Assembly (NCBI RefSeq): GCF_012273895.1
Contig: NC_052108.1
Location: 7,068,001-7,132,000, forward strand
Source: Zerene cesonia
Lineage: Eukaryota > Arthropoda > Insecta > Lepidoptera > Pieridae
Length of the DNA: 64,000 nucleotides
Direction of reading: 5' to 3'
Shown here: piece by piece, positions 23,701-36,760 of the stretch
Layout of the letters: every line of letters starts with the position of its first letter
Position numbering within the stretch: the stretch's first letter is position 1
The notes under the pieces: model-generated
Told to the model about the DNA's origin: nothing
The model's input: only the letters and a program-made list of their open reading frames with translations
The model's database searches: none
Translations under genes and position numbers: made by a program

Positions 23701-25663
23701 AATAAAAATATAATAAGCTTAAAATAAGAATTAAACTTGGATGAAACTAAAGATAAGGAATAGAACATTACCATATAACCATCTTGTAATCGTTTAACAA
23801 CTCATAACAATAGCCGAGAATGTAACAACTATATTTTCATACAGGTCAACCATTTATTTCCTTACGCGGATTCGCGATTCAACATAACTCAAACGAACGT
23901 CTCTCGGCACGTCGACGATGCGGTAAATAAATCATTCGCATCGTTATTATCGAGAAGTTCGACATAATATCGATACAATAAATAAACATCGAATCGGCAT
24001 CGATTATTGCGAGATATACGTACACGATTTTTCATACATTGAATAATGCGCGATAAAAATTGGATAACGGGCGTCTTACCGGAATGAGAGTATCTCTGTA
24101 TTGTGTTCCGGGGTGAGTAATAAAGAGGTCGGGCTATTGTAATATTATGTGGGGTAATGTTCTGAATGCGCTTCAGTCTATATGGAAATCTTGGACGTGA
24201 GAGTAAAGTTGAATAGTTTTAAAAATTGCTAACATCCTTCCACGCTGTTCGTTCGCTGTTTTATGCGGGGAAATATCTTGTCGGTGATTATGGTTTTTGT
24301 TACGTTGTGAGACCTAAATAAGGACTAAAATTAACGCATTAGCTACTAATCATTTGTTTTTGTATGTAAAGTTAAAAAAAGTGTTTTCTACTCGTACTTT
24401 TTGCATTGTTTCAGCTAGTTAATTTGATACATATCGAAAGGTAACAGGTAGACAATCTTATATAAGAATAAATTTGTCTCCGAATTTGCCTAAATATGTA
24501 AATCAATTCAATAAATAAACAAATCCAATAGGGATTACAAAGCGCGATAATATTTATAAAATACGCGAGCTAGCGAAGCATTTTAAATCAACGCTTCCAA
24601 CTATATTATAACTCTATTCACTGTTAAAAGAGTATTCTTTTATTTAAAATTCAAAGGACTGTCGATCCACATTAATTTCCATTGACAATCGCGCTAAAAC
24701 CCTCAACAATGACATCTTATTATTAAAAGTTAAATTAACCATGGCCACCCATTGCTCACCGCTATTGAAACACAAAAACCGGTGTCCAATCTGAGAACTC
24801 TTTCCCCGGTCCCTGTCAAGTATCCGACGAAGGCCACTAATGAATGACGGTAAAAATAAACAACGGACGAACAATACCGCGCAAACAATGCGGTCGGACT
24901 CAAAGGAAATGTCTGGTGTGAAAAAAAAATTGTGAGAAAAAGTGGAAAATTGTCTAGAAACAAGCAAGACAATACAAATTGCGTTCGTCTAAATTGCTAG
25001 AGACATGCGTTGCGGTTGCGTCGGCGGAGAGGCCGTCTCTGTGGCGACGAACCGAAAATAGGATTATGTGCCTCATTTTAAATGCCGCTTTTGAATAAAT
25101 AGAGGGTAAACAGCACTGGTTATTTTTAAATATGTCGATTTTTAATATCTTAGTAGGTAGGCCACGTGAGAAACGCTATTTCGATGCAATAAATCCTTTT
25201 ATTTTTATACTTTGCCGAGATACACAAGTGATGTATGAACTTGTATCACAACTTGAAGTCATAATATTGCAATCATAATGAAAGTATCTGTCAAAGCAGC
25301 CCTAAATAAATATAAAAAAGCTATTTTAATCTGACCCCGTGCGACCCAAAGTCACACATTTATAAAATACAGAACGAAATACTCGAATAGCGAGGAAAAA
25401 CACTGCAAAAACTATATCCTTCTTTGTGTTAATAGTTCGAATTACGTTTCAGTCTTTTTTGGGGAAAAGAGGATTTAGTTCCGGGAATTGTTTATGGGCA
25501 CAAATGCATGTTGACTTGGTTTTTTAGAACTCAATCTATGTATTTCTATGTTGTAACATAGTGATTGTATGTTCGATGTATCTATGAAAATTTGCAAAGA
25601 TAACCTCGAAGTAATAAGATTTATCTTCGATATTATAAGCTGTTTATTTTATAATTGATTAAG
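20781..25663. other. Intron, mostly unannotated
   Basis: Apart from the inverted repeat at 23074-23108 and a small CpG-rich patch near 25005-25060 (GCGTTGCGGTTGCGTCGGCG), I see only AT-rich sequence with short chance ORFs. Confidence 0.5.
23074..23108. repeat. Perfect 15-bp inverted repeat
   Basis: TTAAACACGATCGAC (23074-23088) and GTCGATCGTGTTTAA (23094-23108) have a 5-base spacer. The flanks show no target duplication or terminal repeats that would make it a transposon. Confidence 0.85.
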
Positions 25664-25960
25664 AGTAGTGGTGGCTCAGTGGTTAGGACCTTGGACTTGA
25701 GGTGAAAAGTCGCGGGTTCAAGACCGGACGAAATGAGATGATTTTTCATTTTATCTGCAAATGATCCATATCACCACTGCTCGAAACGGTGAAGGAAAAA
25801 CACCGTGAGGAAACCGGCATGTCGAAGAAAGAAAAGTTTAACGACATGTGACATTTGCAAACCTGCACTTGGCCAAAGTGGTGCATTAAGGTCTGAACCC
25901 TCACAGGAGGCCCGAGGCCCTACTGCGCGAACATTTATGGGTTGAGGATAATGATAATGT
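25664..25960 (+). mobile_element. tRNA-derived SINE with lepidopteran core
   Basis: The head has A-box TGGCTCAGTGG (25672-25682) and B-box GGTTCAAGACC (25715-25725). The central core reads CACCGTGAGGAAACCGGCAT (25801-25820), followed by TTGCAAACCTGCACTTGGCC. The tail is GGGTTGAGGATAATGATAATG. This head, core and ATGATGATG-like tail are the layout of widespread lepidopteran SINEs. It is near full length and in plus orientation, antisense to Lar. Confidence 0.9.
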
Positions 25961-26904
25961 TATAATTCCTATTAAAATGATCACATGAGTTCAAATTGTC
26001 GCCTTCTAGTTATTTCATCTGTGTACAGATATACAACACTAGTTCCTTATAGCATATTATTATATACTATAACACTGTTTTCACTCACTTTTCCCCGGTT
26101 GTTCGGTGTTTGTTATAAAAAAAACTTTTCCACAAGTCAAACGAGAATTCGAAAGCTTTTCCACTCTTCTATTATTATTGACATTCAAGTTTCACTAATT
26201 GGCTGAAAGGCGACGTCCGATAACAATAAACAATTCCCCGCCAACAAAATTTTCCAAATGGACTATCGGCAAAAAGGTGTCAATACGTCACAGAACAAAC
26301 TATATTTATTGGGAATTAGAAGAAAAAATGTCTGTCCCCGAAGACAATTTGTCGAGTCTCCTGCTGTAATAGCCCAAATTAATATAAGCCCCGTTTTTGT
26401 TAATATTGTAGTAAATATATTTCGCCGGATATTGTGATTAATTATAAGCAATTTAGAATGTTCAAGAATACCTGTCCCTAGGGGCCGGGGGCGAATTACT
26501 AATGTACGTGAACAAAATACTGTACTTTATCACAGTTCGCAAACAAATCTTTGTATAACAAGAAGCCAGAGAAAAAGGGTTGTATGCTGTCCCCATACTG
26601 GAGCATGTATAGATACAAGAAAACAATATTTAAATTGAAATTGCCGTGAAGACGTATTTAGGTTTATCACGTGCTATTATAATTTTGTTTTCTACGAAAG
26701 CACACAACCGATTTATTTTCTCATAAACAATAAATTGCATGGAACTTTCCAGACCTCGTGTGATACGTTAATATGACAGTAATAGTGGATAACTAGTTAC
26801 AAACTGCGGTAACTGAATAATAAGGTTGTGGTTCTGTATCTAACTCTGCATAAAGCAACGACGCATGTAGTGTAAAACATGACGCTTTTATCTCCATATA
26901 TATA

Positions 26905-27087
26905 AAATCTCTATATACATATAAATCTCGTGTCACAACGTTAATTACCATACTCTTATGAAACGGCTGGACCGATTCTCATGAAATTTTGTGTGCATAT
27001 TGGGTAAGTCTGAGAATCGGACAACATCTATTTATCAAACCCTAAATGATGATAGTAAGGCAGAACAGCGTTTGCCGGCTCAGTTAG
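26905..27087 (+). mobile_element. Helitron-type element (family E)
   Basis: ATATATAAAATCTC, then GAAACGGCTGGACCGATTCT and GTCTGAGAATCGGACAACAT, ending AACAGCGTTTGCCGGCTCAG and TTAG|T. The order matches a common lepidopteran Helitron family. The terminal CTAG has mutated to TTAG. Relics of the same GAAACGGCTG motif occur near 40121 and 47468. Confidence 0.65.
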
Positions 27088-27804
27088 TGACACATAAAAA
27101 TCTAGACAAGTATTCATAACAAAAAAAATTAAAATTATATTAAATGAACTTAACATAACAAAGGCGACATTAAATATCAGAAAGACAACACATTACAGCG
27201 CTCATTGCGCGTTCTCGTTTCAAAGCTTCATATTTAACATTGTACGGGCTGTTATTAACAATTTTATAATATTTCAGTGACGCCAATATGTTCAATAACA
27301 GTGATAACACATGACCTAAAGGCAATCGCATCGGATTAACATTCAATCGGCAGCAAAAACCGCAACAAAGCCGATAAGCCACTTTGCCCAATTAGTGGAC
27401 ATACAATAATTATTTTAACGTTTATTCCGAATAGTTTATCAATGTATTCTATAAAATTTCAACATTTCACGTGTAGTTTCGGTAGTTCGATATTATTTTA
27501 TTTCATACTTTTTTTCTAAATATACCCAGACACAAGAATCGCTCCGTGAAAGAAAAATAATTAACAAAACACACTTCAAGAATATTAATGTTTATTTTTA
27601 CCTATACTTTTCAGTTGAAATAGTCTATAGTCTTAAATAAAATAATCAATATTTAAATATAGCATTCAATTAGCGTGGATCAATCTTAAAGGCGATTTCC
27701 GACCTACTGCTGAAATAATTAAGTTTCCAAAGATACATACAAGTCAACTGATTCTAATATATATGCACTCCGCCATACTTTATGAATAAAACGCAATCTT
27801 AAGC

Positions 27805-27856
27805 TGTGCAACAGGGATGGAAGACATAATTTGAATAGCTTCATCCCTGTCGCACA
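27805..27856 (-). other. Strong hairpin, paired on the Lar-sense strand
   Basis: Arms at 27805-27823 and 27839-27856 pair over 18 positions with a single bulge and a 15-base loop. On the minus strand, which is the Lar transcript, the only non-Watson-Crick pair becomes G-U. The stem is shorter than a usual animal pre-miRNA stem. No element family is recognised. Confidence 0.55.
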
Positions 27857-29540
27857 TTAATATCTACATATGCATAACGTACTATCATGTTACTGTACTC
27901 TCGACACAACGCAGTTGAAACTCTCTAACTCCGAGTACTTTTACGTAGCGTCGCTGTACACATATTTCATGTAAAATATGCAAGAAATTTAGCGTAGCAG
28001 AACACACGGGCGAAATATTTGACGGCGGATCTACAAAAGAATTCGTTCAAAGATTGCGTCGTAAATCCACGGCATCGTATGGAACTAATAGAGCCTTCCT
28101 TAGGGGCCATTAACCACGGACTAAAGCCCCCGTCGAGTCATCGAAGACATCGGCACTGGGAAATTTCAGTCCGCCGTTGAATTTTGTAGGTGAGGTGTTG
28201 AGACAGGGGGTTATTCTGTCAGTAATGTGTATTAATACTACAAAGTGGAAAATTGTCTTTTTACGAACTATCAACGAAATAACTAACTCTATTCTATCAC
28301 GACAAAATGTAGTATACATGGATTTTTCAGGTGATCATTGTGATTGACAATAAACAGTTTACCATTCATTACTATTGGCAGCAAAAGGTGCTTTACGCTA
28401 ATTTCAAAAATTTTAATAAACTGTTGCTATACAGCGTCCAATAAATAAAACTAACAAGAAATTAAAATAAGGTTTCAGGACACATATCGACTAAGCGCTG
28501 TCTGTTCCTCTAATCATGTTACGTTGAAAAGCTTACTTAATTTCAAAAACGGAACATTCCAATTCTATGGCAGTGTGCTAACATTGATCCATTTTGTGCA
28601 TAAACCGAGAACGTGTGAGTTTCGCGAATAAAAACCGGTACAATTACTTTCGTTGTTAATTAACTTAATGGTATGCTCTCTTCTTAATAAAAATTTCACG
28701 GCGAGCGCATAAACGTGTAAGAACATAACAAAAGCTTTTATTTGTGGATGTCTTGTGAATATATAATTCATATTACAATAATATGGAAAGAGATTGAAAC
28801 GTAAGAGCATTCCGACGGTATGCAGCTATGTCTCGGTTTACAGCACATAGAACAACGGATGCTGCAAGCCGCAGTGATGCATCTTATACGATGAAAGCAC
28901 TAACGAAATTGTATGACTTAGGGATTCGATTTGTTCTTGGAAACAATGGTCAATGGATGATTTAAACATGCCGTGCTTTGAATTTTTACGGCTTTATTAA
29001 ACAAAAACACGTATGAAAGAAAACGTAATTTAATTGGAAATTGAATCGTTATAATTTAGAGCAAAATGAAACGAATTAATTTCAATACAACTTCAAATTA
29101 TTTAATTAGCATTTGATATTGTAATTTTACAATTATATTGATGAATAGAAAACACGAGGTATAATTGTAATAAGTGTTTATTAAAGCAATCAATTTGAAA
29201 AGCCCAATCGTATACCTACTATTCAATTATATTTTATACTCATTTATACCTTGTTGATTTTAAATGAATATTGTCTTCAGTTACTGACGAAAATATGTAA
29301 GTATGTGTTATGTCATGTATGTACGTATGTGTTCTGTAGGTATATATTTTAGGTATATCTTCCGTCTATATTGTGAAAATGTAATAATATAATATAAGTC
29401 GTTGCAAGCACATCAACATTACACCGGTCCCCGTTTCGCTGAAACGTTCGTAAACCATTTTAATATATTCACATCAAAATGCACTCGGGTAAAAGCATTA
29501 TTTGCATTTCGTTTTTTTATGGACAATGTTTATGAAAACT

Positions 29541-30540
29541 NNNNNNNNNNNNNNNNNNNNNNNNNNNNNNNNNNNNNNNNNNNNNNNNNNNNNNNNNNNN
29601 NNNNNNNNNNNNNNNNNNNNNNNNNNNNNNNNNNNNNNNNNNNNNNNNNNNNNNNNNNNNNNNNNNNNNNNNNNNNNNNNNNNNNNNNNNNNNNNNNNNN
29701 NNNNNNNNNNNNNNNNNNNNNNNNNNNNNNNNNNNNNNNNNNNNNNNNNNNNNNNNNNNNNNNNNNNNNNNNNNNNNNNNNNNNNNNNNNNNNNNNNNNN
29801 NNNNNNNNNNNNNNNNNNNNNNNNNNNNNNNNNNNNNNNNNNNNNNNNNNNNNNNNNNNNNNNNNNNNNNNNNNNNNNNNNNNNNNNNNNNNNNNNNNNN
29901 NNNNNNNNNNNNNNNNNNNNNNNNNNNNNNNNNNNNNNNNNNNNNNNNNNNNNNNNNNNNNNNNNNNNNNNNNNNNNNNNNNNNNNNNNNNNNNNNNNNN
30001 NNNNNNNNNNNNNNNNNNNNNNNNNNNNNNNNNNNNNNNNNNNNNNNNNNNNNNNNNNNNNNNNNNNNNNNNNNNNNNNNNNNNNNNNNNNNNNNNNNNN
30101 NNNNNNNNNNNNNNNNNNNNNNNNNNNNNNNNNNNNNNNNNNNNNNNNNNNNNNNNNNNNNNNNNNNNNNNNNNNNNNNNNNNNNNNNNNNNNNNNNNNN
30201 NNNNNNNNNNNNNNNNNNNNNNNNNNNNNNNNNNNNNNNNNNNNNNNNNNNNNNNNNNNNNNNNNNNNNNNNNNNNNNNNNNNNNNNNNNNNNNNNNNNN
30301 NNNNNNNNNNNNNNNNNNNNNNNNNNNNNNNNNNNNNNNNNNNNNNNNNNNNNNNNNNNNNNNNNNNNNNNNNNNNNNNNNNNNNNNNNNNNNNNNNNNN
30401 NNNNNNNNNNNNNNNNNNNNNNNNNNNNNNNNNNNNNNNNNNNNNNNNNNNNNNNNNNNNNNNNNNNNNNNNNNNNNNNNNNNNNNNNNNNNNNNNNNNN
30501 NNNNNNNNNNNNNNNNNNNNNNNNNNNNNNNNNNNNNNNN
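29541..30540. other. Assembly gap (1000 N)
   Basis: Exactly 1000 unknown bases, which is a placeholder length. The large 'ORFs' across it are artefacts of translating N. The bases immediately right of the gap are a repeat that also occurs at 5949. Confidence 0.99.
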
Positions 30541-30590
30541 CACTTTACAGCGAGCGTGGTCACGGGGAGACTCTCAGTCTCTAATATAAT
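30541..30590 (+). repeat. Short interspersed repeat fragment at gap edge
   Basis: CACTTTACAGCGAGCGTGGT then CACGGGGAGACTCTCAG aligns with 5963-5993. The left part of the repeat is lost in the gap. Confidence 0.55.
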
Positions 30591-31004
30591 GAATAAATCG
30601 CGTTTAACATCCGTTAAAAGTTTTTAATTTCTAAAAGCAAATAGATAACTTACATAATATTACAGTACATAAAAAACATAAAATAGTATACTATAATAAT
30701 AATGCTTTTCTTTGTTATATTTTAAATCGAACCATTTTAATATATATACAGTAGAAGCAATGAATAAGCGTCACATGTAATATTAAAAAAAAGTATATTA
30801 ATACATTTTATGTTCTAAGATAATAATAATTAACTTATTTCTATGTAAAACGAACTGACGATCAACATAGCACTTCAATCGATGTATCGTAATAGGTATT
30901 ATACTGTTAAATAAAACTTCTGGTTTTATATTTGTTTCATTTATGTGTAATTGACTACTGTATTAAGCTGGCACTTTTTACACGCTTTTTATTAGCTTCA
31001 CCTG

Positions 31005-31140
31005 TATGTTTGTTTGTAACCGACTTCTTTGGGCGCGATTTTGACCCACTTTAAATGGCCAGATTTCGTTCAAACTTTGTAGATTTATTGAGGACCGATG
31101 ACATTACACTAATTTGATACAATTATTCCAGTTTTCAATT
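31005..31140 (+). repeat. Retroelement fragment (family R2)
   Basis: TGTTTGTTTGTAACCGACTT, GCGATTTTGACCCACTTTAA and AGATTTCGTTCAAACTTTGT follow the order of a frequent lepidopteran repeat. A minus-strand relative lies at 12945-13012. Confidence 0.6.
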
Positions 31141-32249
31141 TGCAAAATATGATTTTTGTTAAAGCGTGTTTTTTAGTTTTTTTAAACTATTATATTTTAT
31201 TATTCTGTCAAAACTAGGCTATATGTCAAATTCTATAAAACATCACCTTGGGTTGTACGGGGTACTTTCATAGGGGTTGTGTCTAGGTGTTCGTACGTTG
31301 TTTATTCAATGTTCGATCCAACAGAGTATCACTTTGTTAATAGTCTTTGTGACTGGCTGTGATTTGTTATCAACTGACTACATCCATAAGACAGTTGTGT
31401 AGAATGGCAATATATTCTTATTAAGATCGAACTAATATTCAATACCTACAGACCACTTTTTGATGTCAAACAATAGGTAGGTACTTATTCTACAAAATTT
31501 ATACGGATATATATTTCTTTATACAAGATACCAATAAATATACCTAAATATGTATAAACACGAAAGGTAACGGACGATTCTAAGATACCTTTTCCATATA
31601 GCTATCTTTATTACACATAGGGATTATCAAATTCCTGATAGAGACGAATAATATCTGCTTCGAATCATCGGTTACGTAATTCACAACATAAACCAAGTTT
31701 GCAAAATTAAACTAGGGGACTATAGTTAAGTGCTCTTGAAATGCGTTGATAACACGAACGTTATCATAATAACTATAGAGACTATTATTGAATGATATAC
31801 AAAGGATTAAAAATCATTAAATTTGTTAAAAAGCAATTATATGAGAGGATTTAGTGGCAATTAAAGATTACAGATAATGGTGTAAATAGTGTGTCCAAAT
31901 AATATATATAATTGATTTTCGGAAAGCGGACATAGAATTTGTTTTGACCTCTTCTCGATAAGAAACAAACAGTTATTTCGATAAATACAAAAGTACCGTA
32001 ATAATTAATTACCTGCAATTTTATGGTTACTTAACATTTCTCAGAAGTTTTAGTTTTAGAAACTAAATATGATTTTTTGAACCATGAACAATACAATTCC
32101 TTCTAATTATTTTGAGGTCGTAGCTAATAAAGGGATGTATGAAAATTGTCAGAAGTCAACTTGAAAGTTAAGTTAAGTATGTTATATTGCATTATATCTT
32201 ATACCTTTAAACGAGCAATTCTTGTATATATATATATATAATTGGAATC

Positions 32250-32511
32250 TCGGAATCGGCTCCAACGATTTTCATGAAATTTAGTATATAGGGGGTTTCG
32301 GGGGCGATAAATCGATCTAGCTAGGAATTTTTTTAGAAAATGTCATATTCGTGTTTTATTCGTGTTTTTTTTTCCTGACATCCATTGGTGAATAAAAATA
32401 CTATTTTGCTTCGTAGATAGCTGGACAACTAAAATAACACATAGGCACTTTTTATACCGATATTCCTACGGGATACGGACTTACGCGGTTTCAACCGCGG
32501 GTCACAGCTAG
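32250..32511 (+). mobile_element. Helitron-type element, possibly composite
   Basis: The right half is family A: GTAGATAGCTGGACAACT, TATTCCTACGGGATACGGAC, hairpin CGCGGTTTCAACCGCGGG and CAGCTAG|T. The left half (AATCGGCTCCAACGATTTTC, then ATGAAATTTAGTATATAGGG and GATAAATCGATCTAGCTAGG) belongs to a different repeat family, and the family A 5' end is absent. A short TA repeat precedes it. Confidence 0.65.
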
Positions 32512-35500
32512 TAATCATATTATGTAAAACATTCATATTGTGATCAAAGTATTTACATATAATATTATTCGATATTATAAATATGTGCAATTAAAATTCT
32601 TTTCTCTAAAAGCTTCCGGTGTAGATTTTTTGTCTCCTAATTCAGGGAGAAAGCCCCAAGTTGACAGCATCGTCATTACTTATGCATTGTTATGAATGAG
32701 TTGTAATGAACGTGGAACGGAATTCTGACATAAGCAGCGAATACTTGTAATAACATTATACTCTTTTATAATATACTGTTGAAATGTACGATTTGGTAAT
32801 CCATATCAATACTGAATGAAGGTTACTCGCGTTTATGCATAATACAAAAACGTTTTTATTTATAAACCTTCATAATAAAAATCTAATTAGCACGCACTAT
32901 GATTATTTGGGAAAACACGGCTGAAATTTCACTTCGTTGGAATCAACGATGAATATAAAGAGGTGCTAATGCCACAGTTTGTAAAAAATAATCTAAAGAA
33001 TAAGAACTCTTTGCTTAAATTATAATTCATTCATACATTTGCCACCCTTGAAGAAAACGCTATTATTAGATTCAGATCCATAAAGCCGTCTTTGATAAAA
33101 TATCATCAGTATGTCTAGACATCATTGAAATATAAAAGAACAAAGAATATCCAGTACCAGAATGTTTGAATGAATAAAAAATAAGCTCCCCCGTGTCTAC
33201 AAGTAAAAAAACAGCCATTTCATGCAAGACTGGCGCCGGACGAGATGCCTACGTCGTCAGAATCGTTCTTTAACAAAAATCAATCCGATATTCAACTAAT
33301 ACAGGCCCTCAATAACTCTAATATATCTTGAAGACACTCCAATTTAGATTTACGATCGAGACTCTGAGCAGAGGCACAATTATCCGTCTACTTTAAATCG
33401 AACCTCAGTGCGTTTCATTTCACTTTACGTGAAAAGAAACGAGGGATCATTTTATGTTGGACGTTTTTTTTTTGTCGTAGCGTTTGGAAGGGGAGAATGG
33501 GGTTGATTTCACCAATTACGGAAGCCGAGCGCGCGATGAGCCCGCTGTCTTTGGATGGGATATTACCATGCATATTGCATGAGAGGCAATAAGGTGTCAA
33601 AGTTGGAAGCCGGTGGAAAATACGCGATGAAGTATAGGCGTGTGTTCGAGGACATCTGCGCAAATATGAATTTGATGGAATATTTAGGGATTCGGAATTG
33701 CTTTTATGCTTAAAACTCACGTATAAGAACTTTTGACGGCATCGATAGTGATTGGTTCTTTACACGTCTCGGTAAACTTTTATATTAGAATTATTTAATG
33801 TAATGTGTATAAGCTTAAAATAAAATATCCCAAAGAATTTTCTGTAGGTAAAAACAGTATTTAAAAGTTAAAAGCTTTAGGCAATATCCTTTTCGCGTAC
33901 TATAGCTGTTGCGAAATGTAAAAAAGTATATAAATAGCATAAAAAAATGCTTTAAAACATAACCCTGAGTGCGTTTAAATTAAAATGACGACACTTGTTT
34001 TGCGCTAAAACACTCTTCTTTGTAGCAACTTGCAAAAGTTCCAGTTCATTATCCTTGTACACTTTACCGTGCTATTTTATAGGGGTTATGTACTCAACTG
34101 ATGAGTACATTATGTGTTAAGCCACCTGATGCCTTAAAGGTGTTTGCTCGCGCCAAGAGAATCTAATTACGAACCGGGTGGGATCTTGTGGGAACCATAA
34201 ATCATACTTCATCATTTCTATTATGTGATTCGTGTTATTTTTATATTATGTTCATCGAAATAATGATCATGGAGCCAAATTAAATATTAATCTTTTATAG
34301 GATGTATTAAATTTTATAAGAATGAACTCATATTTCAATGTCGTAAGAGCTACAAAAATGTATCATTTTATTTTTGAATTGAAGCTAGATTATAGTGTTT
34401 ACCTTAATCATTTTCATTAAAAAACAGGAATAGGTTGCTGTTAAAAATTTCAATAATATAAAAGGTAGGTACTTCCAAATTTTCAAACTTTTAACTGATA
34501 AGAAAGGGGAAAAGAACTTATTGAAAGTCACGTTAACAGGTAACATAAAAACCATATTACAGTCCACAATAAACTTATAATCGAAAGAGTTAAAGGTCCA
34601 TAGAAGTGAGTCGCCCTCAATTATTATTCAACGGCCAGCGAGCGCGTCTAATGAAATTACCACAACAAAGCGCCGGCAGCGCTGCGCGGGATTGTTTCGC
34701 TAATATAAACATCGAATGCGATAAAATTCTGCAAGGAAACACAGGAAATTCGAAATTTGCATGTAAAAAATTATCCGCTTTTTACTAGTGAGTTTCCTTT
34801 GCGAAATTAGAAAGGGTAAAGAAATTACATTTATAGAAATAAAAAAAAACTCAAGTCAAAACAAATAAAATTTATAAAATAAAGCTTTAAAAATATTGAA
34901 AAAAAGAAATAACATTACACTATGTACACTATACTGTGTGTGATATCCATGGTATTAAATGTAGGCTATTAGTCCAAAAAGCCACAACACCCAAGACGTT
35001 TCATATTGAGGGCTGGGACAGATATAACATATTTTCAAAATACCTCATCAAAATAACTTTATTGAAAAATATTATATACTGGAAATCCCCTACAAATATA
35101 ACTTGAAATTATGCCATGTAATTTAAAGAAATATTTCAAAGGTAACCTGAACACAATCGTTTTTATTACGAGCGACTGCGTCAATTTGCAAAATATACTT
35201 TAGAGCTGTTTCGAATCGGGGCTAGCCCGGATCCCTGCTGACTGACTTGAATACACAATCGAACGCCTAATAATAACGGTAGGAACGTCTTCAATCAACG
35301 ATAAAAATAAAGTATCCGGATAAAATACTGTTCAATTCGAATCACGCGCAGTTTTAATTCGAGTAAGTAAATTAAAATGCGGCTGGTCGGCCCAACTGTT
35401 TGAATACAAATGGTTTATTGGAGCAACCGGTTTCAATTTCGCCCAGTCTCCCCAACTCATTAGAGTACGCTTTAGGCACTAAAGTTATTTACGGGCCGTT

Positions 35501-36417
35501 TTTATTTATTACCATACTGAAAGGGTTTTTGATTTCATTATATTGGATTCACTTTTGTGATGATAAACTTTTAATTTGGCGATCTTTCTTTTCTTTTAGC
35601 ATTTCATTCGTCATTTTGAAGGACGGATGATAGAAGTATTATTTCTTATTAATAACACATTTACAACGAAATCAAAATTTTGCGTTCATTGAAGCGAACT
35701 CTTTGAGAATTAAATAAAATATTTTATGAATACTTTTCAATGGAATATCTCTGAGATAGTCACGATAAATTGAAATGAAAAAAAAAATGTATTAAATTTC
35801 GTATATGTTTAATAAACAGATAATAAAATACAAACATTTGACCGTAAAAACGAAATGAAAAGGCGTGAAAACGAGAGGATATCGCAACTTAATTCTATAC
35901 CATGTTTTAGCAATTCAAAAGGCTTTCGTCTAATCCAGTTAGAACCTGCGGACGCATAATGAAACAATATCACGTCCAATCAGGCCTAAATATCACTAGG
36001 GACGGCAATAACGCACAGAATAAATTTAGCAAGTAAATTATCTTAGGGTTTTAATTCCACCGCGGCTCGGAAACGTCCCTCGTTTATCAAAGGCGGCAAC
36101 CCTGATATTAAAGTGGCGTCCATTCCGAAAAATTACTGTTTTGTTAGATTACGAGCTGATATATTGTGAAGACGGTGTTGAATAATGAACAGTCGTGGAT
36201 TTGCGATCACGGGTTATCATCCGACTTCGGAGAGCGCTTAATTCCCTTGTTCATATGTACCTTACTATTCGATGTCACATTAAAAAAAAAGTTCAACTGT
36301 ACAGTACCTACATATTTTTTCAAAAATTATGAAAAGTAAGGTTAAACAATTGTCTTGCATTGGAAAGCGTTCATAGCATTTTGATCGAACAAAATTTTAC
36401 TTTTAACTCATTATTCT

Positions 36418-36466
36418 ATTTACATGTAATAGACGAGTACTACAGTCTCGTCTATTACATGTAAAT
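36418..36466. repeat. Perfect 20-bp inverted repeat
   Basis: The arms are ATTTACATGTAATAGACGAG (36418-36437) and its exact reverse complement at 36447-36466, separated by 9 bases that can add three more pairs around a bulge (ACT..AGT). There is no surrounding repeat structure that I recognise. Confidence 0.9.
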
Positions 36467-36539
36467 TCCTACATAGACTAATGCTTCGCATATTGCAAAT
36501 GTAACAATAGCTTCCCTCGTCCCTTATAGATTCAATGAA

Positions 36540-36760
36540 AAAGTTCTCGCAGCGCTAACGTTTTCGCCATTATCTCGAAAGCTCTCCGTCTGTCCTAAAA
36601 TAATATACCAACTGATTGGTGTGTCAACACTGTCGCTGTGGTTCAAAAATGGCTTTAAAAATGGAAAGCCGACCGCATTTCACTGTTGCTCCGACCTCCG
36701 ACTTCGCTTTGACGGACGCAAGGACGGGACGGCCGCTGTTGTTTTCAGTTTTTTACTTTG
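36540..36760. promoter_or_regulatory. GC-rich intronic block
   Basis: Compared with flanks it is CpG-rich: TCGCAGCGCTAACGTTTTCG, CCGACCTCCGACTTCGCTTT and GGACGGGACGGCCGCTG. It contains a Pho-like GCCATTAT and TTTTCAGTTT, which resembles an arthropod initiator on the plus strand. No exon or ORF is convincing. Promoter or enhancer function is only a possibility. Confidence 0.25.

Noticed and set aside
25664..25740. Possible tRNA gene (A and B boxes)
   Set aside because: Followed by the SINE core and tail; no proper acceptor or anticodon stems, so it is a SINE head.
29402..30589. Long ORFs spanning 29402-30589 and 41712-42806
   Set aside because: They are translations of N runs and contain almost no real codons.
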